From Acorus gramineus (Eukaryota > Streptophyta > Magnoliopsida > Acorales > Acoraceae): a stretch of DNA of 64,000 bases. Both the position numbers and the translations under genes were made by a program. The first letter of the stretch is position 1. Each line of letters opens with the position of its first letter. The stretch is taken from assembly GCA_030737835.1 (NCBI GenBank), contig JAUJYN010000069.1:246758-310757 (forward strand). The letters run 5' to 3'. A model generated the notes under the pieces. It had not been told where the DNA came from. It was given only the letters and a program-made list of their open reading frames with translations, and searched no databases. This document shows positions 24,823 to 36,779 of this stretch, piece after piece.

Positions 24823-25310
24823 TTTAATTAAGAGGGCCCAAAAGACGTATATTATATGTTAGGAGCAGTTTCCCCCGCTCATTTTTAAGTGGAACAATTA
24901 GAGGAGTCAAGGGATGATGCATGGTTTGTGGGAAGGGCACAAATTGTTTGGTAACACACAGCAGGGAGGCATAGATTGTTTGGTTTGTATAAAAGATAGC
25001 TGAATTTATTTGGATAGACATATAATTTCAGTTATTGGCTAAGTCATTTGATATATATGAAAGTAGTTTTTAGTTTTTCTTTTAGCAAAGAATGTCATTT
25101 AACTCAATGAGATTCACCTACTCATTGCATATAAATGTGAAAAACAAAAACATGTATTTTATCATTTCTTTTATAGAATTCAAATGGGTGCATAATTAGT
25201 TGTTTGATTATTTTGTTTGATTATTATTATTATTTTGACAATATATTATAATTTTCATCAACTTTTATGGTTTCTATGAAAGTCAAATATGCCCTACTTT
25301 ATTTTTCGAA
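24823..25310. other. Non-coding sequence right of the Helitron
   Basis: No gene seen. The words next to the two Helitron junctions (AGACGCATATTATATG left, AGACGTATATTATATG right) are similar, which may be chance. Confidence 0.4.
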
Positions 25311-25641
25311 TCCGGATTCAGTTAAAACTAGCTTCAGTCAATCCTGTATGTACCGAACTGTACAGCTCATTTATCAAACTATACATCCTATGAATTGAAC
25401 TGCAAAGTCAATTGTTGAGTATATGTTCCACTCTCTTATTGAATACCAATGATATTTAGGAATCCATATGTGGGCACAATCAATATGAATTCCTAAATAT
25501 CATTAGTACCTAATAAGAGAGTGGAACATGTATGCAACAATTGACTGTATAGTTCGATTCATAGGCTGTGTAGTTTGATCAGTAAATTGTACAGTTTGGT
25601 ATTAACAGGACTAACCGAAGCCATTCTTGAGTAGATCCGGA
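25311..25641. mobile_element. Foldback MITE, ~330 bp long hairpin
   Basis: Two arms of about 150 bp are reverse complements, centred near 25475: TATTTAGGAATCCATATG on the left and its inverse ATGAATTCCTAAATATCAT on the right. Similarity runs outward to TCCGGAT / ATCCGGA at the ends. There is almost no spacer, so a transcript would fold into one long hairpin. Confidence 0.85.
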
Positions 25642-26120
25642 CTATTACTTTTCGTCAATTGACTTAAGTATTTTTTATTTCTATATAAATTGTTTTATCA
25701 AAAATTAATTGGGAAATTATAATTCTGCACGGTAAAACATTTTTATATCTTGTGAGTGTTTGAATTAAGTTCGGGAGGGAAGGCTCAGTGTTTTTTTTCG
25801 TTTGGTGTAAACATAAACCAGGATTAATTTGGCGTTCAGACCTCCGATCACCCCACCTCGACCCCCATTTTAAGGAAAATGATATACCACCGTGTGGTAG
25901 TCTCAACCACAATCTTTATTGATTTTTTTTAAAAAATATACACTTCTTATTAAGATATATAAAATAAAGTATATAAAGTATTTTTTAACTTTCAAAATAT
26001 TAAAAAAATAATAATTTTCTCAAATTATGATAGTGCAGTGTATAACAGTGTATAGATGGCTAAAAGATCATTTTTAAAATATAAAGAACTCTAATTGTAA
26101 AATGGACCGGGTATAAGAGT
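25642..26120. other. Non-coding AT-rich stretch
   Basis: No gene recognised; a minus-strand open frame at 25664-25912 has no domain or splice context. Confidence 0.4.
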
Positions 26121-26417
26121 GTTTTTTTAAGGGTTTTTTATTTTTAAGTTTCTATACAATATATGATTTAGTGATCAATCTCTCACTTTTTCATATTTCA
26201 ATTTAAGTCTCCAAATTTAAAGGATATGTTGCTTTTAGTCCTTCCCAGTGACTAAAAACAAAACCAAATAATTTAGTAATAAGTCCCTCCAAGAGAATAA
26301 TAAGAAAAATACATTTTAAATCTAGATATTAAAACTGAAATATGAAGAAGTGAATGATCGATCACTGAATCATATAGTTTACATGAACTAAAAAATAAAA
26401 ATAAAAACCCTTTTTTT
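26121..26417. mobile_element. MITE with ~100-bp inverted repeats
   Basis: The left arm (AAGGGTTTTTTATTTTTAAG ... TGATTTAGTGATCAATC) matches the reverse complement of the right arm (AGGGTTTTTATTTTTA ... TGATTCAGTGATCGATC). No ORF. Exact ends are blurred by T runs. Confidence 0.7.
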
Positions 26418-26524
26418 AAATCTCCTATGTGAAATTTAACCATATAAAAATCCTAGCCACGCAGATGGCATTGAACCCTGTTGAGGTTTATAAATGCTAA
26501 TAATTAGAGGGAATCCAAAGTAAC

Positions 26525-26525
<1 letters not shown>

Positions 26526-26562
<37 letters not shown>
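26526..26562. repeat. (TAA)n microsatellite
   Basis: About twelve copies of the trinucleotide. Confidence 0.95.
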
Positions 26563-26649
26563 TGCAGCTTTTTTTCTAAAAATAAATTGCCCAAAAGAAA
26601 CAATTTTGAGATGGAACCATGGAATAACAAAAACGCACACCGACCCAAA

Positions 26650-28190
26650 AGCCCCTACTAAAAAAAACCTCTTGCAAGCCATCCCACTTTGTTCAAAATT
26701 TATACCAATCTTGTTTTCACACTAGAAGAAACAATTATTCATGCCTCCCTTACACCAAAAAAAAATTATTCATGTCTCTCCACCAAACAGTTTAATGCTT
26801 ATCTAAAGAGTAATTTACTTATTCGATTGTTGAAAGATCATTTTGTTCTCAATCTTTTCATTTTATATAAAGTGGTGAACCAAATATTAATAAAAAAAAA
26901 TTTCATAAAATGAACATAAATATTTTTATATGAACACCAGAAATAAGAATTTATTTTTCTTATCGAATCAAACAGTTCTTCACTTAAAATATCAGTACTT
27001 TATCATTTGCACTTATAATCAATACTTAAAATCAACAATCTGTTAAACCAAACGCCACCTTAAACATTCTTCTAAACAGTAGCCACTTATTTCCCAAAAT
27101 TTCACTTTTTGCAATATCAAATGGGATGGTCTAAGCAGTTGTGGCGCCACTGCTTCTTCCATTTATTTTTGTTAGTCTATTATTTATATACATATTCATA
27201 CATTCAATTAGATATTTTCTTTGGGGAGTGATAAGCCCACCATCCCAATTTTGGTACTCACCACCTTTATTTATAAAAAAAACTGTCATTTCATCGTTAC
27301 CCATTAAAATCATTAAGGACACCACCCAACAGCTGCCACCACCCTATTTCTCTGGACTGATCAAACCCACCACCCAAATCCAAAGAGAATAAACTTCCTC
27401 AGCCCGCCATTTCTCTCTCATGCATTCATTCGTTCACCGTCGTCGATTGCAGTCGGGTTACTCAACTATTTGATCAAGACCTAGCGTTTGTACCCCCTCC
27501 AGCAACTCTCCGGTGAAGATTGTCGTGTCCATTGAGTTAGTTTGCGATGCCCTAGTTCAAGAAAAACATATCTTTCTGGACGTGTAGACACACCGTCGAT
27601 AGATATGTTAAACGAAGACACATATGCTGTCGACGGTAATAGATTAACATCACCTGTAGGTTCTGGAACGAGGGTTAGGCACGTAATTTATCAACAGGTA
27701 TCCACATTGTCAACGATCTTGATGTCGAAGGCAACAGAATAATGAACCCGTAGATACTGGAAGGAGTTAAACACATTTGGTGTCTACTGTCTACATATAT
27801 GTATTATATAGTCAAAGCCTCGGTCAATAAAAGAAGAAAAAAACTCGTAGGTTCTGCAATGAATTTGGCACATGCAGTGTCTACTTATTTGTATTTCCTA
27901 GACAATGCCCCAATCAACGGAAACAGAAAAAAAAAAAACTATAGGTTTTGAAAGTAGTTAAACACGTGGTGTGTCTACGTATTTGTATTTCCTCGACAAT
28001 GGCCCAATCGATGGAAACAAAAGAAAACTTGTAAATTTTAGGAGCTATAGCCATGTGGAGTGTCTACATATTTGGCCCAATCAATTAAAAGAAGAAAAAA
28101 ACTTGTAGGTTCTGGACACGTGGGTTGTCTACATATATGTATTACACAGATAAAGTCCTACGTCGATGGAAAAAAAAAACCCATAAGTTA
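26650..28190. repeat. Duplicated block, partner at 36.8-37.7 kb
   Basis: CTTGCAAGCCATCCCACTTT and the following TTTATACCAATCTTGTT with GAAACAATTATTCATGCC (26670-26760) recur at 36805-36880. AGTAGCCACTTATTTC (about 27080) recurs near 37052. Both loci then enter the same ~90-bp minisatellite. The opening resembles sequence upstream of the DUF247 genes (CTTGCAAACCATCC at 30634), so the block may descend from a DUF247 promoter. Confidence 0.65.
27640..28190. repeat. ~90-bp minisatellite, array 1
   Basis: About six degenerate units. Each starts like GTAGGTTCTGGAATG, followed by a TTA-ACAC word, GTGTCTACATATATGTATTA, a CCxxGTCAATG word and an A-rich run. Period is roughly 75-97 bp. Confidence 0.8.
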
Positions 28191-28520
28191 TGGACCGCCA
28201 TCAGCATCCCCCTGGCAGCCTTCTGCCTCTCCCTCCACACGATGACCACCACTGTAATCGGCACAAGCGAGACTGTCCCTGCCATGAAGAGCAGAAGCAC
28301 GATGAACGTGCTCCGTCCGATCACCTTGTGCTCCAACGTCGCGCAATTGCAATCAACCCGAACAGTCTCCCATGGTGTCGTCCGTAAATCCGCCTGAAAC
28401 TTGATATCGTGACGACGTTCGGGGAGCTACCATGCGCCTCCATCAACCGCATGAGCCCCACCGCGTCGTTGAACTACCCCGCCTCGCAGAACCCCTTTAT
28501 CACCGACACGAACTTGACCA
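28142..28520 (-). pseudogene. Broken gene for a small single-pass membrane protein
   Basis: On the minus strand an ATG at about 28520, behind a CT-rich leader (28521-28680), starts MVKFVSVIKGFCEAG then a stop, then FNDAVGLMRLMEAHGSSPNV. After a frame change the sequence continues TPWETVRVDC and HKVIGRSTFIVLLLFMAG with a hydrophobic segment to about VVVIVW, then basic residues. The first part loosely resembles a pentatricopeptide unit, the second a membrane anchor. I do not recognise the family. GC content is much higher than the surroundings, as expected of former coding DNA. Confidence 0.4.
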
Positions 28521-28879
28521 TGTTAGGACAATCTCCAGAGAGGGGCAAATGGTGGGAGGGGTTGATTGGAGGAGGGAGAGGTAGGGTTCGATGGCAGAGG
28601 TGGAGAGGAGGTGGTGGAGAGGTGACGTGGGAGATGAGAAGAAACAAAACACAAAGAAGAGAGAGTAAGATGTTATAAAAAACAATGAATGGTAGGACTG
28701 ATGTTTTTGTTGAGGGATATATATGGAGTAGTGGGTATGGGAGAAAACCAAATGTGCAGGGTGTGAGTTTAATAAAGTTCTATGCACTCTTAAAATATAA
28801 GGTGGTGGAAATATCCGCCCCCATTTTCTTTTTCTTTCTCGTGTCAAGCATTGCTTGTTTGATCCAAATTTACTTTTTC

Positions 28880-29427
28880 ATTAAATAATTTTATTTATAT
28901 TTATGTTTCTTCTGTCATAAATATGTCAGAAATTACATGAAATACAGAATCTGAGAATGCATGGTATGCATGCATGTAATATTAAAGGGTGCTGGTACAC
29001 TCAGATACATTTTCAGTCTCAATTCTAATTCTATATATATCGATTAAAAATTGACACATATGCTTACGTTAACAAGATATATGTTTTGAAAGAATTTTTT
29101 TACATTTTCTATAAATGTATACATGCAATTCATTAGAGTATATGTTTTATTTTTTATAAAAACATGTATCTTATTAGATGAGATATATTATTTTTTAAAA
29201 ATTCAAAGTATATGTAGACTAAAATTGATACTAAAAATGAGACTATAATTAATATTATCCAATATTAAATTGTTCAGGCTTAATAAGACTGAAATAGCGA
29301 GGAAACAATAATGGGATGCATGAAAGAATGGTGGGAGGGGAGCAAGAGTGATCTGAGCTTTTTTGTTTTTAATTGCAGCCTCCGTATAGAGCTACAAAAT
29401 CTCCCTGTCATCAAAAACCCCTTTGGC

Positions 29428-29429
<2 letters not shown>
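28880..29429. other. Non-coding stretch with a small MITE-like segment
   Basis: About 29000-29250 shares phrases (TTTTCAGTCT, ATTAGATGAGATATA-like words, TTTAAAAATTC) with 11540-11700 and 33730-33850, so it is a dispersed short AT-rich element. No gene. Confidence 0.45.

Positions 29430-29474
<45 letters not shown>
29430..29474. repeat. (AT)n microsatellite
   Basis: About 22 AT units. Confidence 0.95.
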
Positions 29475-29477
<3 letters not shown>

Positions 29478-30470
29478 TCCCTTATAAAAAAAATACATAT
29501 ACCACATAGATAGACAGGATATCATATTGTCCTCACATAACATGCATGAAAATTATAAGATTTTGTCGTAATTCAATATATGAAATCTTTAATATTATAA
29601 AACTGAATTATCCTCGTCAACTGCCTCTGGGAAAGCTTAAAATTCTCCATCACCCATCCAAACATATTTGGGCGTTTGACGAGTTGGACACATTTCACAA
29701 TTTTTCTTTTTAAAAAAAATTCGATATTTGAAAAGCTGAAAAATATTAATGATTTTCAAACACTAGCTTTAAATATCTTGACTTTGGGAATCCCAACTTT
29801 CCCACCGCATATCTAAACGGAGCCTAAATATCTTTGGATGAATAGGTATGGAGGATTCTTATTTTAGGAATTTGTCTAGAGTCAATTTATCTACCTACAC
29901 TCAATTTGTGTGAATTCGTGTACATGCGTATTACTGCTTGTTTGTCTGGATTTATTTATGATTACGTTTTGCTTGGCTTTAAATTGAGGTTGTTTGTTGT
30001 GTACATTGTATCTTTGATTCCACTCACATTTTTCAAGTGATGATCCAAGTCGCCTATGGAAGATGGTTCTAAGATCCCCTCGAAATTTATAAATAGAGAT
30101 AGACTTACGATCCCATTTGTCCCGTTTGGGTAACAACATAACTATTTTTAATAGATAATTAACACATTCTAATTTGATTGTATCTTTAGTTATTTTCATT
30201 AGGAAACGCATAATAATGAAGTTATATTGTTTGGTTAACAATGGATAAGTTGCAGATAAAATCTAAATATAACGTGAATAAAAATTTATAATATTAAAAA
30301 AATTAATTTTACATGCAATGTGAACTTTTCTTGTATCAATGTAATAAATTGAATACAATTCGTGAGAACTTGAGATATTAATTTTATACCTATTTTTTAG
30401 ACATTCACTGTTATTCCACATTTCCACGTACTATTCATTATTCTACCCAAACGTTAACACTGGCCAGATA
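29475..30470. other. Intergenic sequence with DUF247-flank copy and MITE-like DNA
   Basis: About 29935-30055 matches the DUF247 3' flank found at 4600 and 35975. About 30115-30460 is AT-rich with CCCGTTTGGGTAACAACATA at one end and CTACCCAAACG at the other, resembling segments near 31430-31860 and 46960-47343, and is probably a MITE. Confidence 0.5.
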
Positions 30471-30776
30471 TTTGTTTGAATCAATCTCGGTGTTCTTCAA
30501 ATTGTCATAACGTGCAAGGGAAGCACTCGGACATTCCCTCCAAAATAAAACAAAATAAAAGCAAAGTGAGATTGGAATTAATCTTTATAAAGCAAAAGCA
30601 CAATTATACCATCCTTAAAACAATTAAAAGCTCTTGCAAACCATCCAGCCCAATCTTGCTGTCACAGTACTTATTGCTCATGCTGTACGATTTCAACACC
30701 TCTTTATATATATAATGTTACATCATCCATTCCAACAATAACAACAACAACAATAAAACTCATCAAAACAACAACA
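30471..30776 (+). promoter_or_regulatory. DUF247 promoter and leader
   Basis: CACCTCTTTATATATATAAT (about 30699-30718) holds the TATA box, 60-70 bp before the ATG. A CAACAATAACAACAACAAC leader precedes the start codon. Upstream phrases (CTTCAAATTGTCATAACGTG, AGCAAAGTGAGATTGGAATT, AGCAAAAGCACAA) recur upstream of the copy at 63533 and partly at 49690-49866, so the whole proximal promoter is conserved between paralogues. Confidence 0.7.
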
Positions 30777-33700
30777 ATGGTACTTCTCCACAAGGTCTCC
30801 CCACTCCTCCTCCAGACCGAATCGAACCGCCCCTTCTTCGTCCCCAAAGTCGTCTCTATCGGCCCGTACCACCACGGCGATGCCCACCTCGCCGCCATGG
30901 AGCCCTTAAAGAAACAGGCCTCGGAAAAGTTCTACACCGCGGCCCGCCAGAGGGTCCGTGCCGTGGCCGAGAGAGTGCGCGACATGTACGAGATGGATCC
31001 GGGCATCAAAATGGACGACGAGGAGTTCACGGACATGCTGTTCCTCGACGCGTGCTTCGTCGTTCATTTCATCTCCAGCTACCAGATATATATGGAATCT
31101 AGATCCTCTGTGTGAATAACACAGTGAAACTAGGCCCGTCAACTGGTCCGGTCCAGACCCGGACTTGATTACACATATGATACATCTAATCTGATTTGGA
31201 CTCAACCCGATGGACCCTAATATACAAACGGGTCGAGTCCAAATCCACTCCGATCCGATCCTATGGATCTGAGACCGGACGGTTTTATATATAAGCTCAT
31301 ATGTTATTAGGCTATTAGTATTAGTTGATCCATAATTTTGTATCTCAATTTAAACTCTCTCTCTCAAATACTCAATCTCGTCTTTCAATCTCCACTCTCC
31401 ATATCTGTTGATCCTCATCTCCGTTGGATATAGAATTAAGTTATTCTGATGTTTATGATTATTCTATTATAAATAAGGATAAAGTAATTTTGTATTTAGT
31501 TGTGTTTTGAATTGTTTTCTTTGAAAAACGTAATAATAAAGTTTTTGTTGTTTGGGTAAAATGTAAATAAAGTGTAGATAAAGATTTATAAAAGGTGAAA
31601 AAATAATAATTGTTGATTTGACAGGTGATTTATAAGAGGTGATAACAGTTGATTTGACAATGGACCCACATATTTTTTAGTGGAATAACCTAGAATAACT
31701 TTAATTCCAGGGGTTGGTTGGAATCCATATACCGATTTATACAAGTTTATTCTAGCATACCTATACCATGTTATACCTACTCATCCAAACACATTTTTTT
31801 GCTTTATCCCCACTTATCCACATGTATTCCCATTTTATTCTCCATCCAAACAGAGGCTAATAAAAACATGTTTGTTATTCACTCACCAGGTAGTCCTGCA
31901 ACAACAAAAATAATTGCTACATAGTTTGGAGGACAGAATGAGTAAATTTTCATGAAATCTCTACATTTTAGACTTCTAAAAATTCTTCATAACATTAAAA
32001 TCTGGCTACCCAGATTCATATTCAAACCAAATAAAGAATACTAGAAACGTACAAGATTTCAGTATGAGCTTTTCCTTTAGTGAGTGACCACGTCATTTCT
32101 CGTCCAGACATCCCTCTGTCTCGATTGGAATCTTTTAATATGGAAGATTTCATGAGATTCAAGACTGGGGGTTTGTTATGATGTCGTGGCCACGTGGAAC
32201 CTTCTTATTGGCTCTAATCGCGATTGCAACGAACAGTGACATGCAGCTTGTCGAAGTCAGGGCACGTCTCTGTCAATTCGGCAGAGCAGAGCACCCTGAC
32301 CACGCCTTGTGGTGTCAGCGTTCTCTTTTTTCCTTTGGTAAAGGCCAGGTCCGAACCTAGGTCAAGGTGGTACGCCCCAACAGTCATGTTGGGTATGAGT
32401 AACTAGTCTAGTCGACCGGCCTCAATCATCTTTGGGAAGGCGTTAACTCTGGTCACAATTGTGGTATTCTCGCCATAATGCACTTGGTGGAGGAGGCTCA
32501 ATCCGAAGTGCCCTGCTCGGGTTAGGTGGTTCCCGAGCAGGACTTCGCAAGTAGGATTCCCTTGGAAAGTCATCCTTCCTCTCTCTGACTAGTTCTAACC
32601 TGAACCGGATCATGCTATTCGTTTGCCTGATTAGCCAAGACACGTGACGCTCTCAAGAAAAGCAAGCTGAAATTCCTCCTCTACACATATATAGTTAGTG
32701 TTGGTTTCATCATTATTTGTCGAGAGATGAGTTATATATCATGAATGTTTCAGTTTGACAAATTTATTAATCAATTCAATTTAGACTTTACTGTGTGAAT
32801 TGAGTTTAATTTATTATTATTTAGTTTAATAAATTAATGTTTTCAAAAGAAAGTCCATGTTGGTGTATAGTTTGACTCAACGTCGTGCATGATTATAAAA
32901 AGCATTGATAGTTAATTTCACTTCATGTCCTGCGTGCCCCACCAGAGCTACAACACGGCTTCCACCACCTCAGGCCAAACTGCCTCCTCGGTGTCCTTAG
33001 TGCATCTGCACCTCCAGGTAGATACATATATCCGGTTGCAAATCAAGTGATGTGATGCTTGTCACAAAAAAAAAAAAAAATTCATATGTCATAAGTATAT
33101 TATTATTTTTTTTATCAAATTTGTGACAATTCACGTACAGAAATGAGTAAATTTATGTTTAGTTATATTTGATGTTATTTTTATTAAAAAACGTAAAAAT
33201 GATATTTTTGTTATTTGTTTTATCATGACGAAAGTGAATAAACAGTGGATAAGACATGGATAAAAATTTATATTGTGTTTTAAAACAAGTGTGAAAGATG
33301 TGTGTTTGTGATATAATGGATGTAACGATTTTTAGAATGTGTGAGAGAAATTGATGAGATCATTTTTTTTTAAATGACAAAAATTTTATTTTTATTCATT
33401 AGCATGGATAAACGTTAATAAACAATTACAACACCCAGGGGCAACGCCACATTATTACTTATGGGGTCAATTGACCCCATCCAAATTCTAAATAACATCA
33501 AACATTACCCCCATGTTAACCCCATCCAAAAAAAATAAAAATCATTACCACATTCAAAACCCCACTTATAAAAAACAAATACGTGGACTAGTTGGGGGTA
33601 AGTGACAGAGTGGGTGACACATATATAATATGTTGTGATGGTCTAATGGGTCCATCAATATTTTTTAAACAAATTTACCCGGCTATCTCCATATTAACCC

Positions 33701-35651
33701 AAAACTAAAAGGATTATGTTATGTACAACCCTATTTTCAGTCTTAATTCCAGTCCACACGTGTTTTGAATTTTTAAAAAATAGTATACCTCATCTAATAA
33801 TGTACATACTTTATAAGAAATGAAGCATATGCTCTAATAAATTGCATGGGTGCATGAAGTACTACTATGCCTTGTAATAAATTGCATTTATAGCACATGT
33901 ATTTCCTCTTATTCCACGTTTATGCTTTACACATAATAGAGAGTTAAAAAAAAAAAGGAAAAAGAAATTACCCATGCATATTGATAATATGGGTGCATGC
34001 ATGTGATATTAATTTTTCACATATTCGATTGGTATCATCCAGGGTTTCGTCGTACGGGATCTATTCCTCCTGGAGAACCAGTTGCCGTATGAGGTGCTGA
34101 AGGCGGTGAAGCCAGATCCCTCATTCGATGAAACATTGGCTAATTTCATATGCAGCGTCTCCCGCAACAACAATTTGGAGAGAGCCACAGATGCGGTCAA
34201 GAAGGTTAAGGAAGCAGAGATGAAGAGGGAGATGTTGCAGCACCCGAAAAGCCCAGATGAAAGCCGGATTGATATGTCTGGGGCACACACGGGAAACCTT
34301 CTTCATATGCTGCATCAGATGCTCGTCTCCCGCTCAAAAATTTGGGATGGCAAGGGTAAGATGGACCTATGGGGCTCATTAAATTTCAGGTCAGTGAAGG
34401 AGCTCAAAGAAGCGGGGATCAAATTCAAGCTCAACAAGAATGGCAACTTCACTTACGAAAACGTCAATTACAAGGCATAGTAGTACTTCATCATTTCGGC
34501 CATGTTTGAAAATGGTTTGTGGGTGTTTTTGGGTTGACAGGAAGCTAAGTTTCTCAAACTTGTTTTCAAACATAGAAAAAAAGTTATTTCTTAGTTAAAA
34601 GTTGCAGACACCTTTTTACAAAAAAAAAAATGTTAAAAACTAGCTTTTTCCATAATATGTGGATAGATAACTTTTAGTAAACTCGGTTTTAAAGAAGAAA
34701 AGCTAACTCCAAAACCTGTTTCCAAATAGGCCTTCATTTCAAGAAAAAGAAAAAAAGTTAAGGTTCCATCCTCAATAAGAAAAACAAAGAAAGGGAGATA
34801 AAGAGGGAGAAAAAGCAAGAGAGAGATGGCAGTGAGCCACCTCTCTCTCTCTCTCTATTTCTCTCTCATCCTACCCCTCCACTCTCTGCCACTGCAGCCC
34901 TCCCCCTCTATTTCTCTCTCTTAATCCCTCCTCCTCGGCCGCTTCCTCCCCGTCGCTACCACCTCCATCCGCGTCCTTCCTAGTTCTTTTTTCTCTATCT
35001 TTCTTTCTCTTTTTCATCTGAGGATGAGGATAGAACCCCCACCTTAGAAAAAAAAAAAAAGTGGAGCTCCACCTTCAAAGGGATGGCTCTAACCCTCCCC
35101 ATATCACAAAACCTACGTGTTAGACACACATATATAAGATTGTCACACGTAATAAAAAAAAAAGTGTTTCTAACATGTGTTTTGATCAGAAGGGATACTT
35201 ATTTGGCATCGTATACCTGCCCGGAATGACCGTCGACGACTCGACCAAATCGAATTTCCTGAACCTGATGGCCTTAGAGATGGACCCTGAAGGCGGCACA
35301 CGAGGCTACGGCGTAATCTCGTACATCTGCCTCCTCGACAACCTAATTGACCACGCTGATGATGTCCGCGAGCTCCGCTCGAAGGGAATCCTCATCAACT
35401 GCCTCGGGAGCGACCAACAAGTGGCGGACCTCTTTAACGAGCTCGCCACTAATCTCACACCCAACCCCAACGCCTATGGAGATACCATCACAGGGATCCA
35501 CAACCACCTCAAAAACTGGTACAAGGTCACCTTCGCGACCACCATTAACACGCATTTTAACACGCCTTGGAGTATTGTCGCCACGGTTGCCGCCACGGCT
35601 GGTCTTGCGCTCTCTGCGGTGCAGGCCGGGTACGCGGTTAAGCAGGGCTAG
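30777..35651 (+). CDS. UPF0481 / DUF247 protein, four exons, splice sites doubtful
   Basis: Exons: 30777-31085, 32946-33017, 34043-34474, 35190-35651, all phase 0, giving about 424 residues, normal for the family. Exon 1 has FFVPKVVSIGPYHHG and FTDMLFLDACFVVHFI, exon 3 VRDLFLLENQLPYEVL, exon 4 FLNLMALE, YICLLDNLIDHADDV and a C-terminal membrane segment (SIVATVAATAGLALSAVQAG). DUF247 proteins are plant-specific and membrane-anchored; in grasses two are self-incompatibility determinants, elsewhere the role is mostly unknown. Exon 2 (SYNTASTTSG...HLHLQ, 24 codons) is supported by the same exon at 53634. Oddities: the exon-1 donor is AT where the copy at 63533 has GT, and exon 3 can end only at a GC donor just before a stop. 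Either rare splicing is used or the gene is recently dead. Confidence 0.7.
31125..32695. mobile_element. Insertions inside DUF247 intron 1
   Basis: Compared with the intron of the copy at 53148-53633, about 1.57 kb is extra. It starts with TAGGCCCGTCAACTGGTCCG and nearby GGTCCAGACCCGG, resembling hAT-element ends. Then comes a MITE-like AT-rich stretch (about 31430-31860) and a GC-richer stretch (32170-32640) with no domain I recognise. Individual boundaries and target duplications are not resolved. Confidence 0.5.
33430..33660. mobile_element. hAT-like terminal fragment in intron 2
   Basis: CAGGGGCAACGCCACATTAT followed by ATGGGGTCAATTGACCCCAT resembles the 5' end of Tip100/Tag1-type hAT elements (CAGGGGCGGAGCCAC... 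with a GGGGTCAATTGACCCC core). Only one end is seen. Confidence 0.45.
34481..35189 (+). other. DUF247 intron 3, with CT-rich tract
   Basis: Contains (CT)n-rich sequence at about 34830-35010 and ends at a plausible acceptor TTTTGATCAG at 35189. No separate gene seen. Confidence 0.5.
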
Positions 35652-35969
35652 GTGAGATGAGTCACAATTTCACAAAAAAAAAAATGAATAAATAAATTCG
35701 TGTTGTTGTTTACTGAGGTCTTGTTTGAATCTGTGGTGGGGCGGATTTGGCGTTGAAAATGCTAAAAATTCTTCACCACCAATCCAAAAATAGGTTTGGG
35801 TGTTTGATGGTTTTCCCACCGCACGTTCTAATGGGGTTTAAGTTTTCTTTGAACGAATAGGTATGGAGGATTTTCATTTTAGGAGTTGTCTACAGTGAGG
35901 CTAATCCGGCTACATTTAAATTTTACGTGAATGTTGTGTGCATGCGCGCGTGTTATACTACTTGTTTGT

Positions 35970-36460
35970 CTGGTTTTATATGTGGTTATGTTTTTGCTGG
36001 GCTTTAATAAATTGAGGTTGTTTATGGTGTACACTTTTTTTTTTATTTGTAGACAGCGTCCGTATTTTTTATTCCACTCACTCTTTGCAAGTGATGGTCA
36101 GACTGTTGTATTCTTACGCTTATATTTTGTTAATTATCTGTTGTAGCTCTCAAAATATATGCTATATATTACATTATATTGTTCTTGTTATTAGAGAAAA
36201 CATGTTATATACATATTACAATTTATCACTAATGATCTTTTTTATATAATTATATTAGTAGGGATTTGGAGGGGATGAGATCTGTATGCTGGAGACACAA
36301 AAGAACCCTGCATTCGCCAGTTAAAATTTAGTTGATATTTGCACAAACAACTTTAAACTATGCATCTATTGGTTGTTTTGTAAACAGCAAATACCCAAAA
36401 AAAAAGCATTGAGTTTACAATTAATGGTTTTTAAAATTTAAATTTAATTCGTGATATATG
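35970..36460. repeat. Duplicated block, copy 2 (DUF247 3' flank)
   Basis: Partner of 4600-4910 plus 5970-6110; here the two parts are continuous. Contains AGAGAAAACATGTTAT, AGGGATTTGGAGGGGATGAG and ACAAACAACTTTAAACTATG, all shared. Confidence 0.75.
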
Positions 36461-36621
36461 TAAATTATTATAAGAAAGAAAAATTTGGTTATGATTTTAC
36501 AATTTGAATACATAATAGATAATAGAGTATAGGATACATAAAAATCAAAAATTAAATTCAATTATATGACATATCTATCACTTTACTTATTTAATGATTA
36601 TTAAATTTTGTATCATTGTCA

Positions 36622-36624
<3 letters not shown>

Positions 36625-36669
<45 letters not shown>
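36625..36669. repeat. (AT)n microsatellite
   Basis: About 22 AT units. Confidence 0.95.
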
Positions 36670-36671
<2 letters not shown>

Positions 36672-36779
36672 CTGGAATGTTGTAAATTTTTATTTAAGTA
36701 AAAAATAGCAGAGAAACTTATACAGTCTTTCGTGCGATTGCACTTACGGTTCTCACTTTCACTAGCTTATTATATACAG

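Noticed and set aside
27640-28190. Regularly spaced repeats suggesting a CRISPR-like array
   Set aside because: Units are about 90 bp, degenerate over their whole length, with no repeat/spacer division, in a plant nuclear context. It is a minisatellite.
28521-28847. Minus-strand open frame of 115 codons
   Set aside because: CT-rich leader-like DNA in front of the 28520 start codon; no domain.
30906-31205. Antisense frame over DUF247 exon 1 (also at 52890-53219 and 63677-63949)
   Set aside because: A mirror of GC-rich coding sequence; it recurs in all three copies simply because the sense strand is conserved.
32178-32643. Short frames on both strands in the GC-richer part of DUF247 intron 1
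   Set aside because: No domain, no splice context and frames under 70 codons; probably part of an inserted element I cannot identify.
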